Source: Actinostola sp. cb2023 (Eukaryota > Cnidaria > Anthozoa > Actiniaria > Actinostolidae). Taken from it: a stretch of 64,000 bases of DNA. Positions 21,241 through 31,735 of the stretch are shown one piece after another; position 1 is the first letter of the stretch, and the number at the start of each line of letters is the position of its first letter. The DNA lies in NCBI GenBank assembly GCA_033675265.1, contig JAUJYZ010000903.1, positions 1 to 64,000 of the forward strand, read 5' to 3'. Below the pieces are notes generated by a model. The model ran no database searches, was not told the DNA's origin, and saw only the letters and a program-made list of their open reading frames with translations. The position numbers were made by a program, and so were the translations under genes.

Positions 21241-22311
21241 AACTGAATCAATATCAGTGAAAAGCAAGATACAGTCTTAATTATAGAAACAAATAACAAA
21301 ATTGAATTGCTTATAAATCGAGGAAAAAGCATTATCGAAGATTAGTCATGCATTGCAACAAAAAGATACTCCTGACCACTTCCAAGTCAGGAGTTCCAAT
21401 ATGCTCCACGTTTAGTATGAACACTATATACGATTGCCTTTATAAACATCTTGCTTGTGGCAAGTTAAGTTTAAAAGGTTTCCAAACCTTATTGAAACAC
21501 TACGAAAAGTTAGAATATACTATTGCCTATAAGAATAACAAATCATCATTTCACCTGACAAAATTTGAAAAGTTGAGAAATGCACTTGATGATAAAAATA
21601 GACTTTTATACATATTTCTCAATCTTTACAGTCCCAATACCTAGTTAACTATATTGTATATTGTATATTGTATATCGTATTGTATATCGTATTGTATATC
21701 GTATTGTATATCGTATTGAATATCGTATTGTATATTATATGTTATTTATATGTTCTGTTAAAGTAATAATTTTTCTTCAATTTTATCTGATTGGAAAATC
21801 ATCTGTTAAGGATGGGACGGGTGGAGACGTGAATGGATTAATTTGCATAAGTAAGAAGAATACGAATGTTATGCTAGTCATAAGTACACATTTGGCTGAA
21901 CTAATCGAGCTGTTTAGTTTTACCATGAACAAATGGAAAATTAAACCAGAAAAGTTGGTTCTTTTGTTGAAAAACTTTCATAAATTAAGTAACAAATGAA
22001 CAAAACACGAGTCAAGAGTGGTATAGCCTTCGTTTATTACCTTTATCACAATCAATACTCCCTACTTTGTCTTCGCTATAAAAGTACGTTGAAAAATCGG
22101 CACGAATTCAAAATATCTTCAACTTTAACGATCGTTTCTCGCTCAGTTTCTGCAATGTCAGCCAAAGAAAACTTGCTTGAATTGTCAATGAGATGTCTAT
22201 ATTTATGTGCTTTTCCATTTCTTGTTCTCGAGGTTTGCTTCTCGGTCATTTTAGCTCTTTTTAGCGGGAAAACAACTATCGGGTTTGTCCGCCATCTTGC
22301 TTCATCGCCGT
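21241..22311. repeat. inter-block spacer S4
   Basis: Full-length spacer copy. From low to high coordinate: a 98-codon plus frame (21348-21644), a run of the 12-bp unit CGTATTGTATAT (about 21660-21735), a second plus frame continuing to 21999, a TTTATT (AATAAA on the minus strand) near 22035, and an 81-codon minus frame (22076-22321). The frames recur in S1-S4, but the differences between copies are not biased to silent sites and I recognise no product. Confidence 0.8.
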
Positions 22312-22483
22312 TCACGGCCAATGATTACTATGGTGATTCGCTACTAGGGGACTATCACTATTAGACCGACCCCTAGTAGCGTAGCCAATCAGATTGCAGG
22401 ATATGTGATAGACCACTAGTTTGTTTATACTAATCTTGAATAGACCACTAGATAGCGAGGTAAGTTGGTTATTATTCAAATAT
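22312..22483 (-). CDS. LRR exon E5, terminal-like with stop
   Basis: The acceptor is intact and the cassette begins YLNNNQ, LSSGLF, KISINKL, but no GTAAGT donor follows at the usual place. The frame runs on (VVYHISCNLIGYATRG...) for about 33 residues to a TGA at 22312-22314. The tail overlaps a conserved 12-bp-stem hairpin (22339-22381). This may be a real last exon of a block or a cassette broken by the spacer junction. Siblings: E11, E20, E25. Confidence 0.55.
22339..22381. repeat. 12-bp-stem hairpin at the spacer edge
   Basis: CGCTACTAGGGG (22339-22350) pairs with CCCCTAGTAGCG (22370-22381) across 19 nt. The stem is perfect here. At S1 and S2 it has one mismatch (CTATGGG). Confidence 0.8.
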
Positions 22484-22625
22484 CTGCACAAAAGAATCAA
22501 TATCACAGTGAAAAGAAAGACACTTGAAGAAGAAGAAATGAAAAATAAGGTATAAAACATACCGGTTGTTTGTAAAGTCAACAACGGCCTTCCCTTGTAT
22601 AAAAGAAACTAATGCTGTTACTTAC

Positions 22626-22697
22626 AGACCTCTCAGTCGTTTTGTGTTTTTGAGTAGACCACTGGGTAGCGAGGTAAGTTGGTTACTACTCAAATCT
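22626..22697 (-). CDS. LRR exon E4
   Basis: Starts DLSSNQ, ends KNTKRLRGL. Acceptor reads CTGTTTAG rather than TGTGCAG, still a valid AG. Siblings: E19, E24. Confidence 0.83.
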
Positions 22698-22841
22698 CTA
22701 AACAGAAAAATCAATACCAGTGAAAAGCAAGATACTTGAAGAAGAAGAAATGACAAAATTAACACAGTTCAGACAATACGGTTGTTTGTAAAGTCAACAA
22801 CGGCCTTTCCTTGCATTAAATAAACAAATGTTGTTACTTAC

Positions 22842-22913
22842 AGTTTATACAGTCGTTTTGTGTTGTAGAGTAGACCAATGGGTAGCGAGGTAAGTTGGTT
22901 ATTACCCAAAAGT
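22842..22913 (-). CDS. LRR exon E3
   Basis: Starts LLGNNQ, core LPIGLL (Ser to Ile compared with its siblings E14 and E16), ends YNTKRLYKL. Splice sites intact. Confidence 0.83.
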
Positions 22914-23049
22914 CTGCACAGAAAAATCAAAATCAGTGAAAAGCAACATACTTGATGAAGAAGAAATGAAAAATAAGTTTTAAAAATACGGTTTTGTGAA
23001 AAGTCAATACCTTTCCTTGCATTAAATACATTAATATAGTCTTACTTAC

Positions 23050-23121
23050 AGATTACTCAGTTGTTTTGTAGTCTTGAGTAGACCACTGGGTAGCGAGGTA
23101 AGTTGGTTATTACGCAAATCT
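23050..23121 (-). CDS. LRR exon E2
   Basis: Starts DLRNNQ, ends KTTKQLSNL. Donor and acceptor intact. The same sequence type recurs as E8, E13, E15, E22, E27 and E30. Confidence 0.85.
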
Positions 23122-23267
23122 CTGCACAGAAAAAAAAATCAATATCAGTGAAAAGAAAGATACTTGAAGAAGAAGAAGAAATGAAAAATAAGTTTTTAAA
23201 AATACCGGTTGTGTGTAAAGTCAACACCTTTCCTTGCATTAAATAAACTTATAATGCTGATACTTAC

Positions 23268-23339
23268 AGCCAACTCAGTTCTTCTGTGCTGTTGAATAGA
23301 CCACTGGGTAGCGAGGTAAGTTGGTTATATCTAAAATCT
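23268..23339 (-). CDS. LRR exon E1 (first-LRR type)
   Basis: Starts DFRYNQ, core LPSGLF, ends NSTEELSWL. It is the first cassette after the LRRNT exon, 660 bp away across truncated spacer S5. The aspartate-rich start and GLF core suit an LRR1 position. Copies of this type recur at the head of every block (E6, E12, E21, E26). Confidence 0.85.
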
Positions 23340-23349
23340 CTGCACAGAA

Positions 23350-23895
23350 AACTGAATCAATATCAGTGAAAAGCAAGATACAGTCTTAATTATAGAAACA
23401 AATAACAAAATTGAATTGCTTATAAATCGAGGAAAAAGCATTATCGAAGATTAGTCATGCATTGCAACAAAAATATACTCCTGACCACTTCCAAGTCAGA
23501 AGTTCCAATATGCTCCACGTTTAGTATGAACACTATAAACGATTGCCTTTATAAACATCTTGCTTGTGGCAAGTTAAGTTTAAAAGGTTTCCAAACCTTA
23601 TTGAAACACTACGAAAAGTTAGAATATACTATTGCCTATAACAAATCATCATTTCACCTGACAAAATTTGAAAAGTTGAGAAATGCACTCGATGATAAAA
23701 AATAGACTTTTATACATATTGCTCAATCTTTACAGTCCCAATACCTAGTTAACTATATTGTATATTGTATATCGTATTGTATATCGTATTGTATATTATA
23801 TGTTATTGATATGTTCTGTTAAAAAGTAATAATTTTTATTCAATTTTATCTGATTGGAAAATCATCTGTTAAGGATGGGATGGGTGGAGACGTGG
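23350..23895. repeat. truncated spacer S5
   Basis: Left part of the spacer (82-codon version of the first plus frame, shortened CGTATTGTATAT run), ending abruptly at GGTGGAGACGTGGATGG near 23895. It forms the intron between the LRRNT exon and E1. Confidence 0.8.
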
Positions 23896-23998
23896 ATGGA
23901 TGGACAAAGGGGGTGAGCATTTTCAGCTCAACAACTTAAAGGTCCCAAAAACTAAATCATAACTGGACGCAAACCAGAGAGAGAAATATCGAACTTAC

Positions 23999-24113
23999 AA
24001 GACGATTGTAATATTCTCGATGCCTTCAGGGACTTTCGTCAGACCTTTTCTAGTACAGTTGGTAGTGTATCTCCCTTTAACGTATCTACATGTGCACGGT
24101 GAAGGACAGCGAC
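23999..24113 (-). CDS. LRRNT (N-terminal cysteine cap) exon
   Basis: Acceptor TATAATATCCAG and donor GTAAGTTCG bound a 115-nt exon (phase 1 in, phase 2 out). It encodes RCPSPCTC, ten residues, then C, then KGLTKVPEGIENITIVL. This is the classic LRRNT pattern C-P-x2-C-x-C-x10-C followed by the LTxVPxGI start of a first LRR. The last codon is split TT|A, exactly the phase of the 72-nt cassettes downstream, so splicing to E1 gives ...NITIVLDFRYNQLTSLPSG. LRRNT caps shield the hydrophobic core of extracellular LRR solenoids, so a secreted or membrane ectodomain is expected. The preceding signal-peptide exon is not found; it should lie above 24.2 kb. Confidence 0.85.
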
Positions 24114-24471
24114 CTGGATATTATAGAACAACATGATGTTAACCAAGTTAAATAATTAAATAATAAGATTGGTAAGACACCTAATTGCAAGAACGTTGTC
24201 ATATAAAAAAGAAAACTACAAAATAGGAATTAATTTAAAGACAAAAGGAGAAGTTCAGCTTGAGTGCTCTGCTTTTGTCTTTTCGCTGCGCAGCGCGGAA
24301 GGGCAAAGCAGCGACATTAATCTTTACGCGGAGTTCCTGTGTACATTTGGATGAGTGGGTCATGCATGGGCTCGTTATATCCGTTGCTCAGGAGTTGCTC
24401 AAGTCGATCTGTGGATATCGTGGACTGGCGATGATTTTCCCGGAAGGGTTTCTTCGGTAAGACGTCGTGTT

Positions 24472-25092
24472 TTCGGAAATGTTTTCGAGAATTTGTCAAC
24501 CTACAATTTAATTACTTCGGGAAGTATTCATCAAGCTCATGATCGGTTTAGTAATATATCAGGGGCAAGACAATGTTCTTTTAGGAGTTTTCCAGCCCTT
24601 TTATGTGCTCAAACAATGGGGAGTTTGCAGGTGTTGCGTGACATTTTAAATTTTAATCCAACAAAAAACAAAAATATAATATTTGAAAAGAGCACACCGA
24701 AATTAGCAGAAATTGAAATTTTGAAGTAATTTCGATGAATAGAGCGAAAGTTATGAGCGACAAGATTGTGGTGGGCAAGATTAATTATAATGTCACACCT
24801 GCAAACTCCCCATTCCAATCGAATATATAACCTTTATACCGAGGGAGACAGACTTCGATGCTCTTACAAGTGGAGTTATCCCAGATACTGAGACGATATC
24901 CCTTAACTGTCTGCCCGATATGGCTTGTTGGTCTATGGAGACCAAATCAAACAACATCAAATTAAATCAAACCAAACCAAACGTCTATATTCCCCTTCGG
25001 AAATATTACTAAGCCGTTCATGAGCTTGATCAATACTTCCCGAAGTAAATAATAAATTGTAGGTTGACATGATAATATTCGAGAAAAAGCAG
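24472..25092. mobile_element. foldback element with nested inverted repeats
   Basis: Outer arms 24472-24560 and 25005-25092 share TCAACCTACAATTTA...CTTCGGGAAGTATT in inverted order. Inner arms 24613-24644 and 24787-24816 share GGGGAGTTTGCAGGTGT. No coding sequence. Confidence 0.7.
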
Positions 25093-25250
25093 ACTTACCT
25101 TTAGCCTTCAAAACAATCTATGACGATATACTCCTAGTTCTTGGAATAAATATGTGTAAGTACATGTAGTGTAGAAGTGCATTTCCTCTTAAATTTCAGA
25201 TGTCCGACTCCATTTACGATCGCAGCACTTATTTTTTTCTTTTTTATATG

Positions 25251-25429
25251 CACCTGTTTTCAAAAACGTTGACCATTTACAAAATACAAAATAGTAGCAA
25301 AGGAATTAATTAGAGAAACAATGAGCCACAGTTCCGCGTGATTGAATTTCTTTTGTTTCTCTAATTAATTCCTTTCTACTATTTACTATTTTATATTTTG
25401 TAAATGGTCAACGTTTTTGAAAACAGGTG
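25251..25429. mobile_element. 179-bp Tc1-like MITE
   Basis: Terminal repeat CACCTGTTTTCAAAAACGTT is identical to that of the 17.6-kb element. Inverted arms then continue through GACCATTTACAAAATA. TA follows on the right; the left flank is TG. Confidence 0.8.
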
Positions 25430-26190
25430 TAACAATGCAATGTTATTACGATTAGGTGTAAATATAACGAGATTTCAACATCATAAACCAAACCCATTTC
25501 ATATAATTAAAATACTGCATGGTTTATTTCACTTGTGAAATTTAAACTAAATTTAAACTAAATTTAACCTAAATATCCAAGCATTCTGATTGGTTGAGCG
25601 ATGATTTTTCGCGCTGTTATTGCAATTGGTTGAATACAGTATCTTCGATTCCGCGCGGTACCATGACCGTAACTCCGTGCCGCAGGTTTTCCATAGCCTG
25701 CGTTACATCCGAACTAACCCTCATTTAGTCCGTCTGCGTATCAGCGACCGATATCGTGTTCTGAGACCCCAACGGTCTTTCTGGATTTATAAAGTAGATG
25801 CTGATTGACTTCGTAATTCAGGAAGCCGTAAGGATAATCACAACTTGCTGTCGGTGCTATGCAAATGTCAATGATTCGAGTAAATGAGACCTTTGCATGA
25901 AATGTGTCAGTTCTAAATCACTGATATTAAAATACTGAAAACATTTTTTATGTTTTATTCATCAGTGTCTGTATCACATTAGGGCAAATAAAAACAAACA
26001 AATTAAACGAACGAAACGAACGATCGAACGATCGAACGATCGAACAAAAAACAAAAAAAACATACAAGCAAACGACGTTTTTATTCTGTTGGACTTCCAA
26101 CAGCATCGAACTCAAGGGAGGGAGGGCTCATAGTTAATACTACATGAAGATAACATATTTTGACTTGTATCTACGTCTTTTAACCTTCTG
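25430..26190. other. no gene seen
   Basis: Contains a short ACGAACGATCGAACGATCGA repeat (about 26005-26045), otherwise unremarkable. Confidence 0.4.
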
Positions 26191-26209
26191 CCGTTGTCAT
26201 GGTACCCAA

Positions 26210-26497
26210 GAACATCAACAAAGCAAGAAGAAGAATTTGTGTCGTCATTCTTGTTCCCTATAGCTGAAGGAACGATCACAGTTTATTATTTCATTAATTT
26301 AACAATGATATCAACAAAGCAAGAAGAGGAATTTGTGTCGTCATTCTTGTTCCCTATAGCTGATGGAACGATCACAGTTTATTATTTCATTAATTTAACA
26401 ATGATATCAACAAAGCAAGAAGAGGAATTTGTGTGGTCATTCTTGTTCCCTATAGCTGAAGGAACGATCACAGTTTATTATTTCATTAATTTAACAA
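26210..26497 (+). repeat. three monomers of the 96-bp satellite
   Basis: Three tandem copies beginning ATCAACAAAGCAAGAAGA, in the opposite orientation to the large array at 54.3-64 kb. They lie at the outer end of the left arm of the inverted duplication. Confidence 0.9.
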
Positions 26498-27362
26498 TAT
26501 ATATTTTTCGAGATGCGATGGTCGCTGTCCAAAGTATCGCGGGCGAGCGTGGAAACGAGGCATATTCGGGCAAGAATGTAATCAAACAAATCCTTTTCAT
26601 CATAAGAAAATGATAAAAGCTCCATATTTTGTGCGATATTGCCTTTCCACGAAGAATTCAAGTGTCTCACCTGTTTCTTTACGATGTCAACAATGTATCA
26701 GCCGCCTGTAAAGCAGTGACTTGGCATTCTTGTAGTGTTTTTGTCTGTGAACTGAACACCGAACGTAAGATACAACTGATGTCCCAGGTAACACAATTTT
26801 CCGCAGAACTAATGTAAACTCTACGTTTCTTAAACAGTACACTGCCTGATTTGAAAGAATATCTCTCGTACTTGGGAATACAAACGCGGTACAATAATAG
26901 AAAGGTTTATTTATACAATGACAAAACTTGTTGATCATATCTAGCCGCCATCTCTTGGCAAAGAAAATCGTGATGAACTAATTGCAAAGAAACATCACCA
27001 AGATAACATTCATTTACCATTAATCACTAACTTAAAGACTGGCTGGACTAAAAACCTCACTCATGCACCGTACTATCTACAACTTTTTCAGTAAAATGCA
27101 GCCTGTTCACACAAACCAATTTAATGTTCGGTGTTTTCACAGCCAAAAACACTACAATAATGCATTGTTGACATCGTAAAGAAATAGGTGAGACACTTGA
27201 ATTCTTCGTGGAAAGGCAATATCGCACAAAAATATGGAGCTTTTATCATTTTCTTACGATGAAAAGGATTTTTTGATTACATTCTTGCCCGAATATGCCT
27301 CGTTTCCACGCTCGCCCGCGATACTTTGGACAGCGACCATCGCATCTCGAGAAATATATATT
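26498..27362. mobile_element. foldback element, copy 1
   Basis: ~250-bp inverted arms (CGAGATGCGATGGTCGCTGT at the left, ACAGCGACCATCGCATCTCG at the right) enclose about 350 bp. A second copy is at 52096-52910, with its central segment in the same, not inverted, orientation. Confidence 0.85.
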
Positions 27363-27615
27363 ATATCAACATGTTATTATTAGAAATCATAACTATTACT
27401 TTTTGGTTTTACAATAAAAAGAGCAAATAAATAAAAAACAGACTGAACTGATGTACTTTGTAAACTCAAGGAGACATAGTGCCATGCTTGCGTGAAAAGA
27501 GAACGTTGCTTGACTAAAAAGGAAAAATCAAATTCAAAATGGGGGCCCGACCCTTACCAAAATGTAATAATTATGTCTAAAACATGTTTTGTAGGTATAT
27601 TTTAAATATGTTTTT

Positions 27616-27905
27616 ACTGCGGTTCTCAGTATTATGCGAACTCAGACATTCAAACAGTCGGCTGGAACTTGGTTTTTCGCTTCGATCTGTCAATCAAATT
27701 CAAAACTCAAACAAATTCAAAACTAAATACATTCTTCGACCAAATGATCCATAATTTAGCTCAAAATCATATTTGGTTTCCATTTGGTGGGTCTTCTGAC
27801 TTATATTTTTAAGTTTACTGATTTTTTATGTCGATTGACGACAGTGAAAAACCAAGTTCCAGCCGACTGCTTGAATGTCTGAGCATAATCACTGAGAACC
27901 GCAGT
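27616..27905. mobile_element. 290-bp MITE, left arm only
   Basis: Ends ACTGCGGTTCTCAGT and ACTGAGAACCGCAGT. Arms continue into CAGTCGGCTGGAACTTGG. The right arm is unoccupied near 49690. Carries the repeat also found at 1621-1775. Confidence 0.8.
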
Positions 27906-28050
27906 AAAAAAACATATTTGTAAACACCATGTTTGAAAACATTATTTTCGGACATCACAAATATGTTTATATTAACATGATTATCAGGGTGTATATAATA
28001 CATGTCTTAAACTTGTTTGTTGTAAATATGTAATAAATATGTTTATTACA

Positions 28051-29960
28051 TATTAAGCATTGATATCAGTGTGATAATGCCATGAATAAAATTGATATCC
28101 GGTGAAGTGATATCATATCAATCACTAGTGAAATAATATGATATCACTTCACGGGATAGAATTGTCCAATCAAATTATTCGTTAGAGATTACACTGACCA
28201 ATCACAATCCTTCTTATATAATTTGTACACGACGCGAGCGCGTTTGGATTCCCGCTTTTTTCTATCGAGCTGAGGACGAAGTGAAGCGAATTTGGGAATT
28301 TTTTTTTGAATAAAATTAATAGAAATCACACATTAAATGGAATCTTGAAAAAGCTACATGTAGATTACATGCTTTGAATACTTCAACGGCTTACCAATAA
28401 TTTTAGTTTTGTAATAGACAATTTTTCAGTGGAATTCTTTACGACAAATCACGATCCAATACAATCCCATGACTGATTCAAAACGTCTTTTCCACCAACT
28501 TTCGGCATTATCAGTTCTAAATTCTATGGTTCATTAGCGTACACGTGAGAATGTTATGTTTGAGACACTTGATTGACACATGTTGTGTTAGCACGTGAAC
28601 CATCCCTCTCATCAATGAAAAACACTTTAGCAAACCGTTAGGTCTAACTCTTGTAGTAAAACTGTTAGCACAATTTAGAAACCATTAAACTGTCTGAAAA
28701 GGCGTTAGCACCCGTTAATTTTCCCGTTTAACAGCTAACCAATGGCCAAAGTTAAGATAACTGTAATCACTATAAGAATCATAGCCTACCGTATGTGCAT
28801 CAGACATGTCTTCAGTAAAGTCAGTCGAATCGTTGTTCTAGTTGTTTACCATACTGCGATCTCTAAACGTTCTCTGGCTTCTGAGTTTACGTGGTAATAG
28901 CCTGCCTTCTTTTCCGTCTCTGGCGGCCCCAATCCCTCTCCCTTAGGGCCAAGCTACACAGGTTACGTGGTAAGTTTCTTGATTACATAACTCCGGCTAT
29001 AGATGAACAACGAAGGTATGCTCAAACATCTACACGAATATCCAAATAGTTAATTTTTCATTCTCAATTCCATCAACATTCACTGTGACCAAGTGAACCA
29101 ATGACAACAACGTAGTGAGACTTCAATGACTTTTAATAATATTAAGAGAAAACGTATTTTATCGGAAAAAATCTGGCTCCACAAAAACGACGATAACAAT
29201 TTCGCTTTTAGAATCCTTGATAAATGAAACGAAGATGTTAGCGTGATAACTGTACCTATGTATATAGTTTCTGCTGACAAAATAAATGTAGATATAGATG
29301 TGAAGACGGAAAACAAACTACACCCAGCGTGATGATGAACTCAACAACTGGCTAAAAACGTAATAGTAAAACCTTCAACATTAAAAACTTGAATTCCAGA
29401 AACGTGAGTAAGCGAGCTCTATAAACAACAAATAAAATAACGTATAATCAACTACGTAGACTACAGTCTACTCGCAGCACTGGAGATCAAACCATCAGTC
29501 AATCGTCAAGTTGCCGCGAAAATTAATTCTTAGATACGAAGTTAGATCGTTTCTCGATGTGTATTGAATGCAGGGAAATGAAATTCGAAATCTAAACTTG
29601 GTTTAGCTTCAACGTTCAAAGGGCTATAATATTTTCTACCCAAAAATAGACTCCCTAACTCGCTCCCAGTACTCCTCGTTATGAGCAAGTAACGCCTTCT
29701 TTATTTTGAATTATATTTTACATGCAGTAATTTTACAGCAAGCATGTTCAGCTTATAGCTGTAAATACGACCAATGAAGAAACCTTTGCATGACTGCAAA
29801 TATGGGTGTTCCTTACTCTTATCCAGGAGTATAAATTCAAGGAGTTTTCAAGGAGTTTGAGCTGAATTTTAAAATTCAAGGGCTTTTCAAGCGCCCTTGA
29901 AAACGCAAATTAAATTCCAGGAGTTTTCAAGGAGTTTAAGGAGTAGCACGAACCCTGTGA
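28051..29960. other. left-arm-only segment without a gene
   Basis: No counterpart in the right arm (between about 49440 and 49550). Contains a palindrome GTGAAGTGATATCATAT/ATATGATATCACTTCAC (about 28104-28155) and a TTCAAGGAGTTTTCAAGGAG motif series (29838-29940). No recognisable coding sequence. Confidence 0.5.
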
Positions 29961-29974
29961 TACCTTAAGAAATA

Positions 29975-30905
29975 AGAAACGAACGTTTTCCGTGTTTGCA
30001 CAGCCGGCTTATGCAAACCGAGGGGAACTTTGGGAGAACTCGAGAGCAGATAGTGAAAACCCGACACCGCAGGTCGAGGGTTTTCACCTGCTCGAGAGTT
30101 TTTCCAAACTTTCCCGAGGTTTGCATAAGCCTGTGCAAACACGGAAAACCGTTTTTTATTTCTTTTATAAAATAACTACAAGGTTATTTAGGAATATTAT
30201 ATTTATTTACGCAAGTTTTCAGTGATCAAATGTGCGATTCTCCTGAAAAGCGTCACTCGGAGAAATTCGCGTGATATCCAATGAAATTTTCGAAAGAAAT
30301 CAAGTTTAGACAAAGCGACTCATAATTTGATAGAAAACTACAGAAATATGTATTTTCTGGACTTCTTATGTGAACTCTGTAAGCAAAGTGAGAAAAGCCG
30401 ATTTACTAACAATCAATCGCCAAAACAATCTGAAATAGTTGTGAATTTGATGAATGGAGAAGTAGCCGAAGTCAAGTAGCCGAAATGTAGTTTTTGTCGT
30501 ATTGTCTATGATTTCCTCGCTTTGTTCGACTAGAATAAGTCAAATATGGACGTTCCTGAGACACCAGAAGCTATTGTTTTCTCTTTATAGACACTTTTCT
30601 TGCTGGAGAAAGAGGTAAAACTTTGCTGCCACAGTTGGACATTTTTCACACACGGCTCGGTAAGGCCGTACTAAGCTTAAATTTGTTGTTTGTAGCTACA
30701 AGAAACGCTTCGTTTAGTATGGAAATGGTATCGTTTATTAGCTCTACATTTCAACAAACGACTGAGTATGTGTTGGAGAATCCTGAGCAGTTAAGATATT
30801 TCATTTTGACAACAAACACATGTCGTTGAAATTCACTGAATCGCTATTTGACATGTCTTGGCCGATCAGAGCGCGCGTTATATAAAAAGTTATTTTATAA
30901 ACAAT
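29975..30905 (+). mobile_element. hairpin-headed element, TTTATAAAATAACT family
   Basis: A hairpin (29980-30150; arms with GTGTTTGCACAG...CTTATGCAAACC) precedes a body starting TTTTATAAAATAACT and ending AGTTATTTTATAAA. The end also carries GCGCGCGTTATATAAAAAG, promoter-like. The right-arm copy is at 46850-49400, split by a 1.7-kb insertion. A diverged relative is at 49902-51112. Confidence 0.6.
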
Positions 30906-31310
30906 ATATATTATACACCCTATGCAATACTCGATTTCTGTACTTTGCATAAATTTGCAAAAACGGAAAGAATAACCAGTTAAGTAAAAGTAAAATAATA
31001 GATTGAAAGACCATCGACAGTTTGTAATTACCCCAAAAGTGCATTAATAAAAATAAAACCATCATAAAGTAATAAGCGTTTGAAAGGTGCAAAATACATG
31101 GAACGAGGCATTTAGGGCCAAAGTCCGGTTTCTGGCACAAATCTTTGTAATTTCAAATCACTATAACTGTTCAAGATTGCATAGGACAGCCCTAAAATTT
31201 GGTATGTTCATTATTGAAAACGCTCTCTTCAAAGAGATGGTCAGATATTGCTGTAATATATTCCCAATAACAAAGGAAATCAGATTTTACGATTCTACCA
31301 TTTATTCATA
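30906..31310. other. left-arm-only segment without a gene
   Basis: No match in the right arm near 46850. No recognisable content. Confidence 0.5.
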
Positions 31311-31639
31311 AGGTCTATGCTTTACTAAATATGATGTGTATCTAATAGTTTATCTATGCAGTTGTTGGCTAATCAAAGTGTTGAACTTAGCTTTTCTGTC
31401 TACCATATTTTGTCAGGCTAACAATGCTTGTAACCATATTAGCTTGTTGAACAATGAATACCTGAAACTAAATAGAAATAATAAAGACAGTCCGGCATTC
31501 AATTAGGCCATGTAGCTATCGGTCTAAAAGAGTTTGATGTGAACAAGACATTTTAAAACAGTCATGCATCTGACAACGGCAAATACCTAAATCACCTATT
31601 CCTAATTTATAATTAGTATAAAATACTCTGATTTACACT

Positions 31640-31735
31640 AGCTAATGACAACTCTACTCTCTACGTACGACTCTGTTGTGGGACTTACAGATTTGCTAGA
31701 GTCGTACGTAGAGAGAGAAGGTAGAGTTGTCATGG
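31640..31735. repeat. collapsed TIR element (left-arm copy of 45767-46408)
   Basis: The palindrome GACAACTCTACTCTCTACGT faces its complement across a short remnant of the ends (GTTGTGGGACTTACAGATTT). The right arm has a 642-bp interior at this place. Confidence 0.7.

Larger units (their letters stand above)
7014..23339 (-). repeat. tandem array of LRR exon cassettes
   Basis: About 35 units of ~208-220 bp, each holding a 72-nt exon read on the minus strand and a ~135-150-nt intron. On that strand a unit reads pyrimidine-rich tract, TGTGCAG acceptor, exon, GTAAGTAAC or GTAAGTATC donor. Each exon starts with the last base of a split Leu codon and ends with its first two bases (phase 2-2), so any exon joins any other in frame. 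The product is a 24-residue LRR, xLxxNQLTSLPSGLLxxTxxLxxL. Introns are as conserved as exons, so the array was amplified recently as whole units. Five ~1.2-kb spacers divide it into higher-order blocks. Animal receptors with LRRNT-LRR ectodomains commonly use such 72-nt exons; the specific gene family is not identifiable here. Confidence 0.9.

Noticed and set aside
7014..23339. CRISPR-like array because of regular ~210-bp repeats
   Set aside because: Eukaryotic context; the repeats are exon-intron units with splice sites, not short repeats with unique spacers.
7014..23339. Plus-strand exons suggested by TTACTTACAG and GAGGTAAGT in each unit
   Set aside because: These are chance resemblances on the wrong strand. 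Only the minus strand gives 72-nt phase-2 exons with LRR sequence in register.
28800..29000. Possible small RNA or LTR leader (GTTCTAGTTGTTTACCATAC...)
   Set aside because: No cloverleaf, no internal promoter boxes and no second copy in the window.
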